Shown here: piece after piece, positions 1-6,921 of the stretch
How positions within the stretch are numbered: the first letter of the stretch is position 1
Layout of the letters: the number at the start of each line of letters is the position of its first letter
The notes under the pieces: generated by a model
Databases searched by the model: none
The model's input: only the letters and a program-made list of their open reading frames with translations
What the model was told of the DNA's origin: nothing
Translations under genes and position numbers: made by a program
Assembly (NCBI GenBank): GCA_937958995.1
Contig: CALGAP010000004.1
Span: forward strand, 186,001-250,000
Direction: 5' to 3'
DNA from: an uncultured Chitinophagaceae bacterium
GTDB lineage: Bacteria > Bacteroidota > Bacteroidia > Chitinophagales > Chitinophagaceae
DNA length: 64,000 nucleotides

Positions 1-281
1 ACGTTGCTGTCAACGCTGGGCTTATCCCTGTTGGCAGGGGGTACATAACTTGTGGGCATGCCATGATAGTTGTTGCTGCCACCACGTGCCCGGTTATAGA
101 TCGTGTCTATTCTGCCCAATTCATTTTTGAAATGATAACTCAGGAGGCGAACCCAGGAACTATCCTCTGGAGTGGCACCCACGCCCTGGGCGGTAGATGA
201 ACCAATTACAGCAATGGTTTTTGTCTGCGAAAAAGCCGAAAGGGTCAGCAGTAAAAAGAAACTCAGGTAAAGTTTACGCAT
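1..281 (-). CDS. SGNH/GDSL-type hydrolase, N-terminal part (runs off the left edge)
   Basis: Only the first 93 codons are in the window; the gene continues to the left. It starts at the ATG whose complement is at 279-281. Residues 1-18 form a signal peptide (basic start, Leu/Phe core, ending AFS-Q), so the enzyme is exported. Residues 25-33 read VIGSSTAQG, the usual variant of the GDSL nucleophile block with Ser28 or Ser29 as nucleophile candidate, and ARGGSN near residue 65 fits SGNH block II. The family hydrolyses esters of carbohydrates or lipids. The substrate cannot be read from this fragment. It is divergent from the MarR gene. Confidence 0.75.
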   Translation of the reverse strand, partial: MRKLYLSFFLLLTLSAFSQTKTIAVIGSSTAQGVGATPEDSSWVRLLSYHFKNELGRIDTIYNRARGGSNNYHGMPTSYVPPANRDKPSVDSN

Positions 282-379
282 GGCCTTAGGATAAAAGTTA
301 AACATTGAAGGCGGGCAGGAAAAGAGGGGGTTTATCGCAGGAGCCGGAAGACTGCCAAATTACGAATTGTACCACATAA

Positions 380-401
380 TTGACATTTTTCAATTAGTCA
401 A
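380..401. promoter_or_regulatory. Inverted repeat, possible MarR operator
   Basis: TTGAC at 380-384 and its complement GTCAA at 397-401 flank a 12-base AT-rich spacer in the divergent region. It lies just upstream of the -33 element of the MarR gene, where an autoregulatory site would be expected. Half-site length and spacing fit a winged-helix dimer. Inference only. Confidence 0.3.
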
Positions 402-433
402 CGGCAGGGCCAAAAATTTTAACCCGCCGGGAC

Positions 434-464
434 TTGGCCTAATAAATAAATTTTAGTAGGTTTG
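434..464 (+). promoter_or_regulatory. Bacteroidota-type promoter of the MarR gene
   Basis: TTG at 434-436, a 20-base spacer and TAGGTTTG at 457-464 match the phylum consensus exactly. Transcription would begin near 471. This excludes the upstream in-frame TTG at 462 as the start codon and supports the ATG at 486. Confidence 0.7.
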
Positions 465-485
465 GATAGTTGTATAAACAACTAT

Positions 486-926
486 ATGACAAACAACCAT
501 TTTAAAAGAGGAGAATTATACAGTTTCATCACGGGTAAGGCATCAACCGCTATAGCCCGAAGGCTGCAGAAGAAATTCAATGCAGCCGGGCTTAACCTTA
601 CTATCGAACAGTGGAGTGTGCTGTATCACTTATGGAAACAGGATGGCATCAGTCAGCAGGAGTTGTGCAATGCCACCTTTCGCGACAAGCCAAGTATTAC
701 AAGGCTGGTGGATAACCTGGAAAAACTGCAGTTGGTGAAGCGTGTGCCTTCCGAATCGGACCGGCGTATGAACCGGATATTTCTTACCAAACACGCACAG
801 AAATTGCAGGATCAGAGTATGGACCTGGCCGAAGAAACGCTGAACGAAGCGTTGGTGGGCGTGTCGCCCGATCGGATCGAGATTTGTAAAGAAGTTTTGC
901 AGATAGTGTACGATAACCTTAAATAG
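486..926 (+). CDS. MarR-family transcriptional regulator
   Basis: A 146-residue winged-helix regulator, standard MarR length. Residues 40-100 hold the DNA-binding domain: LTIEQWSVLYHLW, then QQEL and the recognition helix KPSITRLVDNLEKL. The conserved wing motif SDRRMNRIFLT lies at 91-101, and the terminal helices form the dimer interface. MarR proteins usually repress adjacent genes and release DNA on binding a small phenolic or acyl ligand. The gene lies 24 bases upstream of an acyl-CoA dehydrogenase on the same strand, so regulation of fatty acid or acyl-CoA oxidation is the simplest guess. The start at 486 is chosen because the promoter overlaps the alternative TTG at 462. Confidence 0.88.
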   Translation: MTNNHFKRGELYSFITGKASTAIARRLQKKFNAAGLNLTIEQWSVLYHLWKQDGISQQELCNATFRDKPSITRLVDNLEKLQLVKRVPSESDRRMNRIFLTKHAQKLQDQSMDLAEETLNEALVGVSPDRIEICKEVLQIVYDNLK

Positions 927-950
927 TTTAATCTTATAAAACCTTCACAT

Positions 951-2741
951 ATGAGCACCACAACAACACAAGGTGTACTGAAAGGGGGCGAGTGGCTGAT
1001 CAGGGAAAGCTCAGCTTTTGAAACCTTTATACCTGAAGATTTCTCTGAAGAGCAGCAGATGGTGAAAGACATGTGCGCATCGTTCCTGGATACCGAGGTC
1101 TTACCCATCCTTGACCGCATCGATAAACTGGAACCCGGCCTGATGCCATCGCTGGTAGCGAAGGCGGGTGAACAAGGCTTGCTGGGCGCGTCCATACCCG
1201 AACAGTATGGTGGGCTGGGCAAAGATTTTATCACTTCCAACCTGATCAGTGAGGCATTGGGTGGAGGTTTTTCATTCTCTGTAGCAGTGGCTGCGCACTC
1301 GGGCATAGGCACGTTGCCTATCCTGTATTTCGGCACCGAAGAACAGAAGCAGAAATATATTCCCAAATTGGCCTCCGGTGAATGGAAAGGCGCTTATGGT
1401 CTTACCGAACCCGGCAGCGGCAGTGATGCGTTAGGCGCCAAGACCACTGCCAAACTGAGCGCAGATGGCAAACACTATATTCTGAATGGTCAGAAGATCT
1501 GGATCACCAACGGCGGCTTTGCCGATGTATATACTGTATTTGCCAAAGTGGATGGTGAAAAATTCACGGCCTTTATTGTTGAAAGAGGTTTCCCCGGTTT
1601 TACGCAGGGACCTGAAGAGCATAAGATGGGTATCAAAGGATCTTCAACCGTTCAATTGTATTTCGAAGATTGCCAGGTGCCGGCAGAAAATGTGTTGGGT
1701 GAAATTGGAAAAGGTCATGTTATCGCCTTCAACATCCTCAATATCGGCCGCCTGAAATTATGTGCTGCTACACTGGGCGGAGCAAAAAGAGCTTTAACTA
1801 CCAGCATTCAGTATGCCACTACACGTGAGCAGTTTAAAACACCCATCGCCAGCTTCGGCGCCATTAAGCATAAGATCGCTGAAATGGCGGTTCGACTGTG
1901 GGTTTGCGAAAGCGCTTTGTACCGCGCTGCGCGCTGGATCGAGGATAAGGAAAAGGAAGCGCTTGACGCCGGCAAACCATTTAATGAAGCTTTGCTGAGC
2001 GCAGCTGAAGAATACGCCATTGAGTGTGCTATCCTGAAAGTGTTTGGCAGCGAAGTGCTGGATTATGTGGTAGACGAAGGCGTGCAGATTCACGGTGGTA
2101 ATGGTTTCAGTGATGAATACGTGATTTCGAAAGCTTACCGCGACAGCCGCATCAACCGGATATATGAGGGCACCAACGAGATCAACCGCCTGCTGACCGT
2201 TGATATGGTGCTGAAGAGAGCGATGAAGGGCCGCCTGGACCTGATGGGCCCTGCCATGAATGTGCAGAAAGAACTGTTAAGCATACCCGATTTTGGCAGC
2301 GGCGACGAAGAGCCTTTTGCCAAAGAGAAAAAGGCCATTGCCAATTTCAAGAAAGCGATACTGATGACAGCCGGCGCGGCCGTGCAGAAGCTGATGATGA
2401 AGATTGAACACGAGCAGGAGATCCTGATGCATGTTGCCGATATGGCTATCGAGACATTTGCGGCCGAAAGCGCCTTGCTGCGCGCTATAAAACTGGTTGA
2501 AAGAAATGGCGAGGCCAATTGCCAGTTTGAACTCGATGCCATGCGCATTTACCTGTACGATGCTGCCGACCGCATCAACAAATTTGGAAAAGATGCTATC
2601 AATGCCTTTGCCGAAGGCGATGAGCAACGTTTGATGCTGTTGGGCTTGAAGCGCTTTACCAAGGTGGACGCATTCAACAGTAAGGAAGCGCGCCGCCGTA
2701 TTGCTGATAAACTGATCAGCGATAATAAATATCCACTATAG
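951..2741 (+). CDS. Acyl-CoA dehydrogenase, long (VLCAD/ACAD9-like) type
   Basis: A 596-residue FAD-dependent acyl-CoA dehydrogenase, longer than the usual 380 residues because of an extra C-terminal helical domain (about 430-596), as in VLCAD and ACAD9. The first step of beta-oxidation is expected, with electrons passed to ETF. Visible family motifs: GAYGLTEPGSGSD (FAD and substrate contact), WITNGGFADVYTVFAK, the QIHGGNGFSDEY segment, and RIYEGTNE with Glu406 as the predicted catalytic base. It follows the MarR gene with a 24-base gap, probably one transcript, and ends before a clear terminator. Chain-length preference cannot be told from sequence. Confidence 0.92.
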   Translation: MSTTTTQGVLKGGEWLIRESSAFETFIPEDFSEEQQMVKDMCASFLDTEVLPILDRIDKLEPGLMPSLVAKAGEQGLLGASIPEQYGGLGKDFITSNLISEALGGGFSFSVAVAAHSGIGTLPILYFGTEEQKQKYIPKLASGEWKGAYGLTEPGSGSDALGAKTTAKLSADGKHYILNGQKIWITNGGFADVYTVFAKVDGEKFTAFIVERGFPGFTQGPEEHKMGIKGSSTVQLYFEDCQVPAENVLGEIGKGHVIAFNILNIGRLKLCAATLGGAKRALTTSIQYATTREQFKTPIASFGAIKHKIAEMAVRLWVCESALYRAARWIEDKEKEALDAGKPFNEALLSAAEEYAIECAILKVFGSEVLDYVVDEGVQIHGGNGFSDEYVISKAYRDSRINRIYEGTNEINRLLTVDMVLKRAMKGRLDLMGPAMNVQKELLSIPDFGSGDEEPFAKEKKAIANFKKAILMTAGAAVQKLMMKIEHEQEILMHVADMAIETFAAESALLRAIKLVERNGEANCQFELDAMRIYLYDAADRINKFGKDAINAFAEGDEQRLMLLGLKRFTKVDAFNSKEARRRIADKLISDNKYPL

Positions 2742-2766
2742 CAATAGCTCAGACGGTCAGTATATC

Positions 2767-2803
2767 AAAGCCATTCATCTTCCGATGAGTGGCTTTTTGT
2801 TTT
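2767..2803 (+). terminator. Rho-independent terminator after the acyl-CoA dehydrogenase
   Basis: Arms 2767-2779 and 2784-2796 (AAAGCCATTCATC against GATGAGTGGCTTT) pair over 13 bases around a TTCC loop and run into a T-rich tract. Confidence 0.85.
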
Positions 2804-2869
2804 TCTAAGTCCGGGAGAAACCACATAAAATCCCGGTGTTTTTCCCATACGTCAGCTATATCCCCACGT

Positions 2870-2877
2870 TAGTTTTG
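2870..2877 (+). promoter_or_regulatory. Candidate -7 element upstream of the Cys-rich precursor
   Basis: TAGTTTTG matches TAnnTTTG. No convincing TTG or TTC lies 19-21 bases upstream, so the site may be weak or need an activator. The leader to the ATG at 2983 would be about 100 bases. Confidence 0.3.
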
Positions 2878-2982
2878 CCGTATCAAGTTCAAATGATGTT
2901 CGGTGCTGGCCAGTCCGATGCAGGACAATCCGAAAACCTGTAGAAAAGAGTAGGAAGATTTTTGTACCGCAAATCGAGAATT

Positions 2983-3648
2983 ATGAAAAAATTGAAGAAA
3001 GGTTTTTATAAAAAGGCTGTCTCAGTTGTTTCTATATGTGTAGTGCTTTTTGTCATACCCTTTGTTTTGGCAAAATGCAGGAAGGGTGCTGAGCCGGTGA
3101 GGAAATCTGCGCTGCAGGAATTTACTGAATCGCGCATATATAAGGAGTTTATTAGTAGACAGCCTGTCGTAGGTAAGGTGGATGTGGATGCAGCGCGGAT
3201 TGTCCGTGTTGACAATGGCGCTGCGATGGTCCACATCCCGGTAATGGAGCACAGGAATGTGGAAGGTGCGATCATTGGTATACCACTCAGGCGCAAGGGT
3301 GAATATGAGTTGATGTACCAGGACAACAGGTTGGCGCTAAGTGGTACGGGTAATATACATCTGTATACGTCTGCCAATGAGTTGTTTGCAAAAATCAGGC
3401 TGGAGCAGGGCTTAATTCGGGCGATAGAGCCGGCGGAGGGTTTGCGTTCTTCCGGTACGGCAGGCAGGCTGGCCATTGAAGAGCCGGAAGATGAAATGGA
3501 CTGTGGCTATTGGTGCCGGGTGAAGAGATGTTATTCCGAGTTAAAAAAGATGTTTCCGGGTGAGATGATCTGTGATTTGCTGGACCTGTTCTTTGGCGTT
3601 TGTACATCTGCAACCATCGCTTCATGCCTGATAAAAGCCGCCACATAA
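2983..3648 (+). CDS. Exported protein with Cys-rich tail, candidate bacteriocin/immunity-type precursor
   Basis: I do not recognise a firm family. The 221-residue product has a basic start and one hydrophobic segment (about 13-30), then a soluble region (40-165) predicted to be beta-rich (AAMVHIPVMEH, GAIIGIPLRRKGEYELMYQ). The last 48 residues contain six cysteines (174, 178, 183, 197, 207, 215) around a hydrophobic stretch. An N-terminal immunity-like part, a C-terminal compact Cys-rich peptide and an adjacent ABC exporter resemble halocin C8-type fused precursors. That is inference. ATG 2983 is preferred over TTG 2962. The next gene starts 20 bases downstream. It could instead be an anchored protein of unknown role with structural disulfides. 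Confidence 0.6.
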   Translation: MKKLKKGFYKKAVSVVSICVVLFVIPFVLAKCRKGAEPVRKSALQEFTESRIYKEFISRQPVVGKVDVDAARIVRVDNGAAMVHIPVMEHRNVEGAIIGIPLRRKGEYELMYQDNRLALSGTGNIHLYTSANELFAKIRLEQGLIRAIEPAEGLRSSGTAGRLAIEEPEDEMDCGYWCRVKRCYSELKKMFPGEMICDLLDLFFGVCTSATIASCLIKAAT

Positions 3649-3668
3649 TATTCTAAAAATCAATAATA

Positions 3669-4346
3669 ATGTTAACACTGGAAGGCATTACGAAATACTT
3701 TGGGTCGCAAAGAGTTCTTACGGGTATCAATCTCGAACTAAAGCGGGGAGAGATATTGGGACTGGTGGGACCGAATGGCTCCGGTAAGTCAACGTTGTTA
3801 AAGATAGTTCTTGGGTTAGTGTATCAGACAGAAGGCGTATTTAGGTTCCAGGAGGGTGCTGAGCGGGTAAAACTTGGCGCCCTCCCTGACAAGCCGGGGT
3901 TTTTTCCGGGCTTCAGCCTGGAGAAGAATCTCATGCTTTTTTCGGGTAGAGTGAAAAGACCTGTGTTTAATGAAACCATAGCAAGGTTGGGATTGATACC
4001 CTATCTGCACAAGAAATTCAGCAGTTGTTCTACCGGCATTCAAAAACGTTGCGAACTGGCCGCGGCGCTTATGCACCAGCCCGAATTGCTGGTGATGGAT
4101 GAACCGATCAGCGGGCTGGATCCCGCCGGAGTATATGCGTTTCGATCGCTGATGCGCGACTGGCAGTCGAACAATATGGCTGTATTGCTAACTGATCATG
4201 CGTTGAAAGAACTGGAGAAAATATGTACCAGCATATGTTTTTTGCGGAAAGGCATTATTCAATCGGTGGTACCGGTGCACGAAATCACGTCGAAGCATGG
4301 CAGCCTGGAAGAAGCTTATCGTTTTTATAATTTAAAAAGCGCCTGA
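3669..4346 (+). CDS. ABC transporter ATP-binding protein
   Basis: A 225-residue stand-alone ATPase subunit. Walker A GPNGSGKST is at 34-42; a degenerate signature (SCSTGIQKR) near 118-126 replaces LSGGQ; Walker B LLVMDEP is followed by D-loop SGLDP and the switch histidine in LLTDHAL. The order and the STG-type signature recall BcrA/SpaF-like ATPases of peptide export and self-immunity systems. It lies between the Cys-rich precursor (20-base gap) and the permease (6-base gap), so the three genes are probably one transcript. The substrate is most likely the peptide encoded upstream, but that is inferred from position only. Confidence 0.9.
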   Translation: MLTLEGITKYFGSQRVLTGINLELKRGEILGLVGPNGSGKSTLLKIVLGLVYQTEGVFRFQEGAERVKLGALPDKPGFFPGFSLEKNLMLFSGRVKRPVFNETIARLGLIPYLHKKFSSCSTGIQKRCELAAALMHQPELLVMDEPISGLDPAGVYAFRSLMRDWQSNNMAVLLTDHALKELEKICTSICFLRKGIIQSVVPVHEITSKHGSLEEAYRFYNLKSA

Positions 4347-4352
4347 ATACTT

Positions 4353-5084
4353 ATGGAAAAAAATCAGCTGCTGTTAATTGTTCGCATGGAGTGGATGAAG
4401 ACTTGTTGCCGGATGAATCTTTTTTTCTCGATCGCCATGTTTATGCTGCTGGTCTTGCAAGTGGGTGTATTGGTAAGGGTAGAGTTGAGTGGGGAAGGGG
4501 ATGAAATGATGGTTATGGCAGAGCCGGAGATTATTTTCCAGTACGCAGGGCGATACATTAGCAACCTGGCTTTTACATTTATGCCGCTAATGCTGTTGAT
4601 AAACATCGGGAGGGAATTCGATTTTGCGGTGGTGCAACGTTCATTGGTTTCGGGCATAAACAGAAAGGAATTTTTCGCGGGAAAGACTTTTCAGCTGGCC
4701 ATTTTTTCAATGGCAGTTGTAGTGTTTGCCATCGTCTTCAGGTTGCTGGCAGCAGCGATGTATAGCGTGCCTGTCATCTGGGATTTGAAAGAATTGGTCA
4801 TGTATGGCTTGGTAGCCTCCTGCCTGGGTAGTCTTGCGCTGATGGTAGTATTTATGGTGAAGAAAAGATTCTATGCGCTTGCGGTGTTTATGGGATATGC
4901 GTTGCTTGAAAATACTTTTTCCGCGATCATGTCGGGAAGGATGATGTACCTGCCGTTTCAGACCTGTATAGGTATGTTAAGGAGGGGAAATGAAAGCTTG
5001 CCAGATTTCGTGGCGTTGGGTGTATATACGGCCGTTTTTAATATTGTTGCGTGGAAAGTATTCAGGAGAAGTGATTTGCGATAG
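4353..5084 (+). CDS. ABC-2 type transporter permease
   Basis: A 243-residue integral membrane protein with six likely transmembrane segments (about 20-40, 70-90, 110-135, 150-172, 178-198 and 218-236). The cytoplasmic loop after the second segment carries GREFDFAVVQRSLVSGINRKEFFAGK-like features, with the G-E and R-K-E-F residues typical of ABC-2 permeases that couple to BcrA-type ATPases. It begins six bases after the ATPase gene and completes a minimal exporter. No accessory protein, protease or membrane-fusion partner is adjacent, so export across the outer membrane would need another route. Confidence 0.85.
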   Translation: MEKNQLLLIVRMEWMKTCCRMNLFFSIAMFMLLVLQVGVLVRVELSGEGDEMMVMAEPEIIFQYAGRYISNLAFTFMPLMLLINIGREFDFAVVQRSLVSGINRKEFFAGKTFQLAIFSMAVVVFAIVFRLLAAAMYSVPVIWDLKELVMYGLVASCLGSLALMVVFMVKKRFYALAVFMGYALLENTFSAIMSGRMMYLPFQTCIGMLRRGNESLPDFVALGVYTAVFNIVAWKVFRRSDLR

Positions 5085-5100
5085 GGAGAAAGCGGGGGCG

Positions 5101-5132
5101 TTGGGAATAGTGTGGGCAAATGCATAATTTTG
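5101..5132 (+). promoter_or_regulatory. Bacteroidota-type promoter of the Dabb gene
   Basis: TTG at 5101-5103, 21 bases, then TAATTTTG at 5125-5132. The predicted start near 5139 gives a leader of about 30 bases to the ATG at 5172 and rules out the earlier in-frame GTG at 5112. Confidence 0.6.
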
Positions 5133-5171
5133 ATTTGTTCCTTAATTACTATCTACACTCAAACTACCAAT

Positions 5172-5579
5172 ATGCAATCACGTAGGAAATTCATGGCTGA
5201 TGCTGGGAAGGCTGCTGTTGCCACCGGATTGGTTAATTTAGCGCCAAACAGTTCAAACGATATGTCACTGGAGAATAAGTTTATTCATCATGTATATTTC
5301 TGGCTCAAGAATCCCGACAGCAAGGAAGATCGTGACAAGCTGATCGAAGGCCTGAAGAAGTTAACCAAAGTAAAAACCATCAAAGCCTATCATATCGGCA
5401 AGCCGGCTTCTACCAGCCGCGACGTGATCGATGGATCGTATTCCATTTCCTGGTTTACGTTGTTCGATACGGCTGCAGACCAGGACAGCTACCAGGTGGA
5501 TCCCATTCACAAGAAGTTTGTGGAGGAGTGCTCGCATCTCTGGAGCAAAGTGATTGTGTACGATACAATTGACGCTTAG
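5172..5579 (+). CDS. Tat-exported Dabb (stress-responsive A/B barrel) domain protein
   Basis: A 135-residue protein. Residues 1-25 carry a twin-arginine signal (SRRKFMADAG, then an Ala/Gly-rich core), implying folded export to the periplasm. Residues 35-133 match the dimeric ferredoxin-like Dabb fold: start FIHHVYFWLK, central GLKKLTKVKTIKAYHIGKPA, and the end DPIHKKFVEECSHLWSKVIVYD, with the family's conserved HHV and HKKF. Known Dabb proteins are small stress-induced or polyketide-cyclase-like barrels; no activity can be assigned. The start at 5172 follows from the promoter at 5101-5132 and the Tat motif. Confidence 0.82.
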   Translation: MQSRRKFMADAGKAAVATGLVNLAPNSSNDMSLENKFIHHVYFWLKNPDSKEDRDKLIEGLKKLTKVKTIKAYHIGKPASTSRDVIDGSYSISWFTLFDTAADQDSYQVDPIHKKFVEECSHLWSKVIVYDTIDA

Positions 5580-5599
5580 TCGTGCGCGCGCGAGGTTAC

Positions 5600-5998
5600 A
5601 TGCTGCGCGAGCAGCCCATCACTCCCGGAACCGCTGTATTCATCGAATGCAAATCGGAAGAGAACAACTATGCCGTCGTTTTTGAAGATGATACGGATAC
5701 GGGTTATTTCTACGCCATGGAAATAGAACCCGCAACCGGCAACGAACGCATTCTCGACGCCCTGCACATTTACCAGATCGGTGACGAAGACACTCCGCAG
5801 CCAGGCATCCTCCGCATCATGTGGAGCACCGACTGGCTAAAATGCGCCCTCATTATCGACAACAATTGCCACGCCATCTTCGATTTTGAGAACCACGGCG
5901 GTTACAATCTGACCCAGTTCCCGCCACCCAACGAAATCTGGACGCAAAGGGGAAGAGAGATGAGCGAGGAGTTGGTGATACAACTGTTTGGAAAGTGA
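5600..5998 (+). CDS. DUF2251-like small protein
   Basis: A 132-residue soluble protein of unknown function. The pattern VVFEDDTDTGYFYAME followed by ILDALHIYQI and a DWLKCALIIDNNCHAIFDF-type segment fits DUF2251, a small cytosolic family found singly in many bacteria. No catalytic residues or membrane segments are obvious. ATG 5600 is preferred over GTG 5582, which lies in a GCGC-rich stretch. It lies 20 bases after the Dabb gene and may be co-transcribed, and a palindromic repeat starts two bases after its stop codon. Confidence 0.7.
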   Translation: MLREQPITPGTAVFIECKSEENNYAVVFEDDTDTGYFYAMEIEPATGNERILDALHIYQIGDEDTPQPGILRIMWSTDWLKCALIIDNNCHAIFDFENHGGYNLTQFPPPNEIWTQRGREMSEELVIQLFGK

Positions 5999-6000
5999 AG

Positions 6001-6096
6001 GAATATTGAATTTGAACAAGGAATAGTAGGCAATACCTGCATTGGATGCATTCTATTCATATTCAATTTCCCTGTTCAGATTCAAATTCAATATTC
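6001..6096. repeat. Modular palindromic repeat, copy A
   Basis: The left arm is GAATATT-GAATTT-GAACAAG-GAATAG. The right arm (about 6052-6096) is its imperfect reverse complement and ends CAATATTC. The element fills the space between the convergent DUF2251 and pgl genes. The loop-side core TGCATTGGATGC-A-TTCTATTCATATTC is shared with copy C at 19187. It could form a long RNA hairpin at both 3' ends. Confidence 0.75.
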
Positions 6097-6099
6097 TCC

Positions 6100-6816
6100 T
6101 CACCTCCCAGCCGCGGCTTCATCAACCCACCAATGCAGCTCGCCGCTTTCGGGTTGTATTACCTGGGAGGGGTAGAGGTCATAATTTTTTTCGCCGTGCA
6201 GCACTTCCTGGAGCGCGTGAGCTTTATTAGCGCCGAAGGTGAGGAAGGCGATCTTACGGGCGCGGTTGACGATGGGCGCGGTAAGGGTGATGCGATACAT
6301 TTTTTGAGGTTCGAGGTAGAAAGATTTTACCCAGGCGTTTTTTTCGTGAATTACTTCGGTATGAGGGAAGAGGGAGAGGGTGTGACCGTCATCGCCCATA
6401 CCGTTGAGCACCAGGTCGAAGCTGGGACCGGTGTTGGGGAAATATTGATGAAGGATTTTTTCGTATTCGGCGGCGGCCACTTCGGGCGAGAGCGATGTGT
6501 TCATAATATGCACCTGGCTTTTTTCAACCGGTACATGATTCAGCAGGTGCTGAAAAGTCATGCGGGCATTGTTGCGCTCGTCGTCGAACGGTACGGCGCG
6601 CTCGTCGCCCCAGAAGATGTGCAGCTTTTTCCAGTTAATGCGTGACTTAAAAGGTTCGGAAGCCAGTAGCTCATAAAGCTGTTTAGGCGAATTGCCTCCG
6701 GTGAGCACCCAGGTGAAGCGGTCGCTGGTTTTCAGCTTCGTTTCAATTTCTGCGGTGATCCATTCGGCAAGCGCGTGACTTAATTCGTTTGGGTCTTTAT
6801 GGATGTGAAGCGTCAT
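6100..6816 (-). CDS. pgl: 6-phosphogluconolactonase
   Basis: A 238-residue DevB-type lactonase that hydrolyses 6-phosphogluconolactone, the second step of the oxidative pentose phosphate path. Family signatures: FTWVLTGGNSPKQLYELLA (phosphate-binding loop), WKKLHIFWGDERAVPFDDERNN (the conserved GDER), and DLVLNGMGDDGHTLSLFPHT with the GxGxDGHxxSLFP block. The start is set at 6816 (MTLHIHKD); longer versions add an unrelated hydrophobic leader. It follows zwf with a 105-base gap on the same strand and closes the gnd-zwf-pgl operon. It ends just before palindromic repeat A. Confidence 0.93.
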   Translation of the reverse strand: MTLHIHKDPNELSHALAEWITAEIETKLKTSDRFTWVLTGGNSPKQLYELLASEPFKSRINWKKLHIFWGDERAVPFDDERNNARMTFQHLLNHVPVEKSQVHIMNTSLSPEVAAAEYEKILHQYFPNTGPSFDLVLNGMGDDGHTLSLFPHTEVIHEKNAWVKSFYLEPQKMYRITLTAPIVNRARKIAFLTFGANKAHALQEVLHGEKNYDLYPSQVIQPESGELHWWVDEAAAGR

Positions 6817-6921
6817 GACCGTTAGATTGATTAGTATTGATTCGCGCCAGGGCCACACCAAAATAAGGTACTGTGGTACGCTCAAAAACAAGGCTGTGGT
6901 GCGCTCAAAGTCGCAAGTCCG

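Noticed and set aside
462..485. Upstream TTG start for the MarR gene
   Set aside because: The TTG lies inside the TAGGTTTG promoter box; transcription would begin downstream of it.
812..1366. Long antisense frames over the acyl-CoA dehydrogenase and many other genes
   Set aside because: They are shadows of well-supported genes and show no motif, signal peptide or conserved start.
6042..6230. Small frame starting MDAFYSYSISLF (also at 19246-19449)
   Set aside because: Both are translations of the palindromic repeat core; the similarity reflects the repeat, not a protein.
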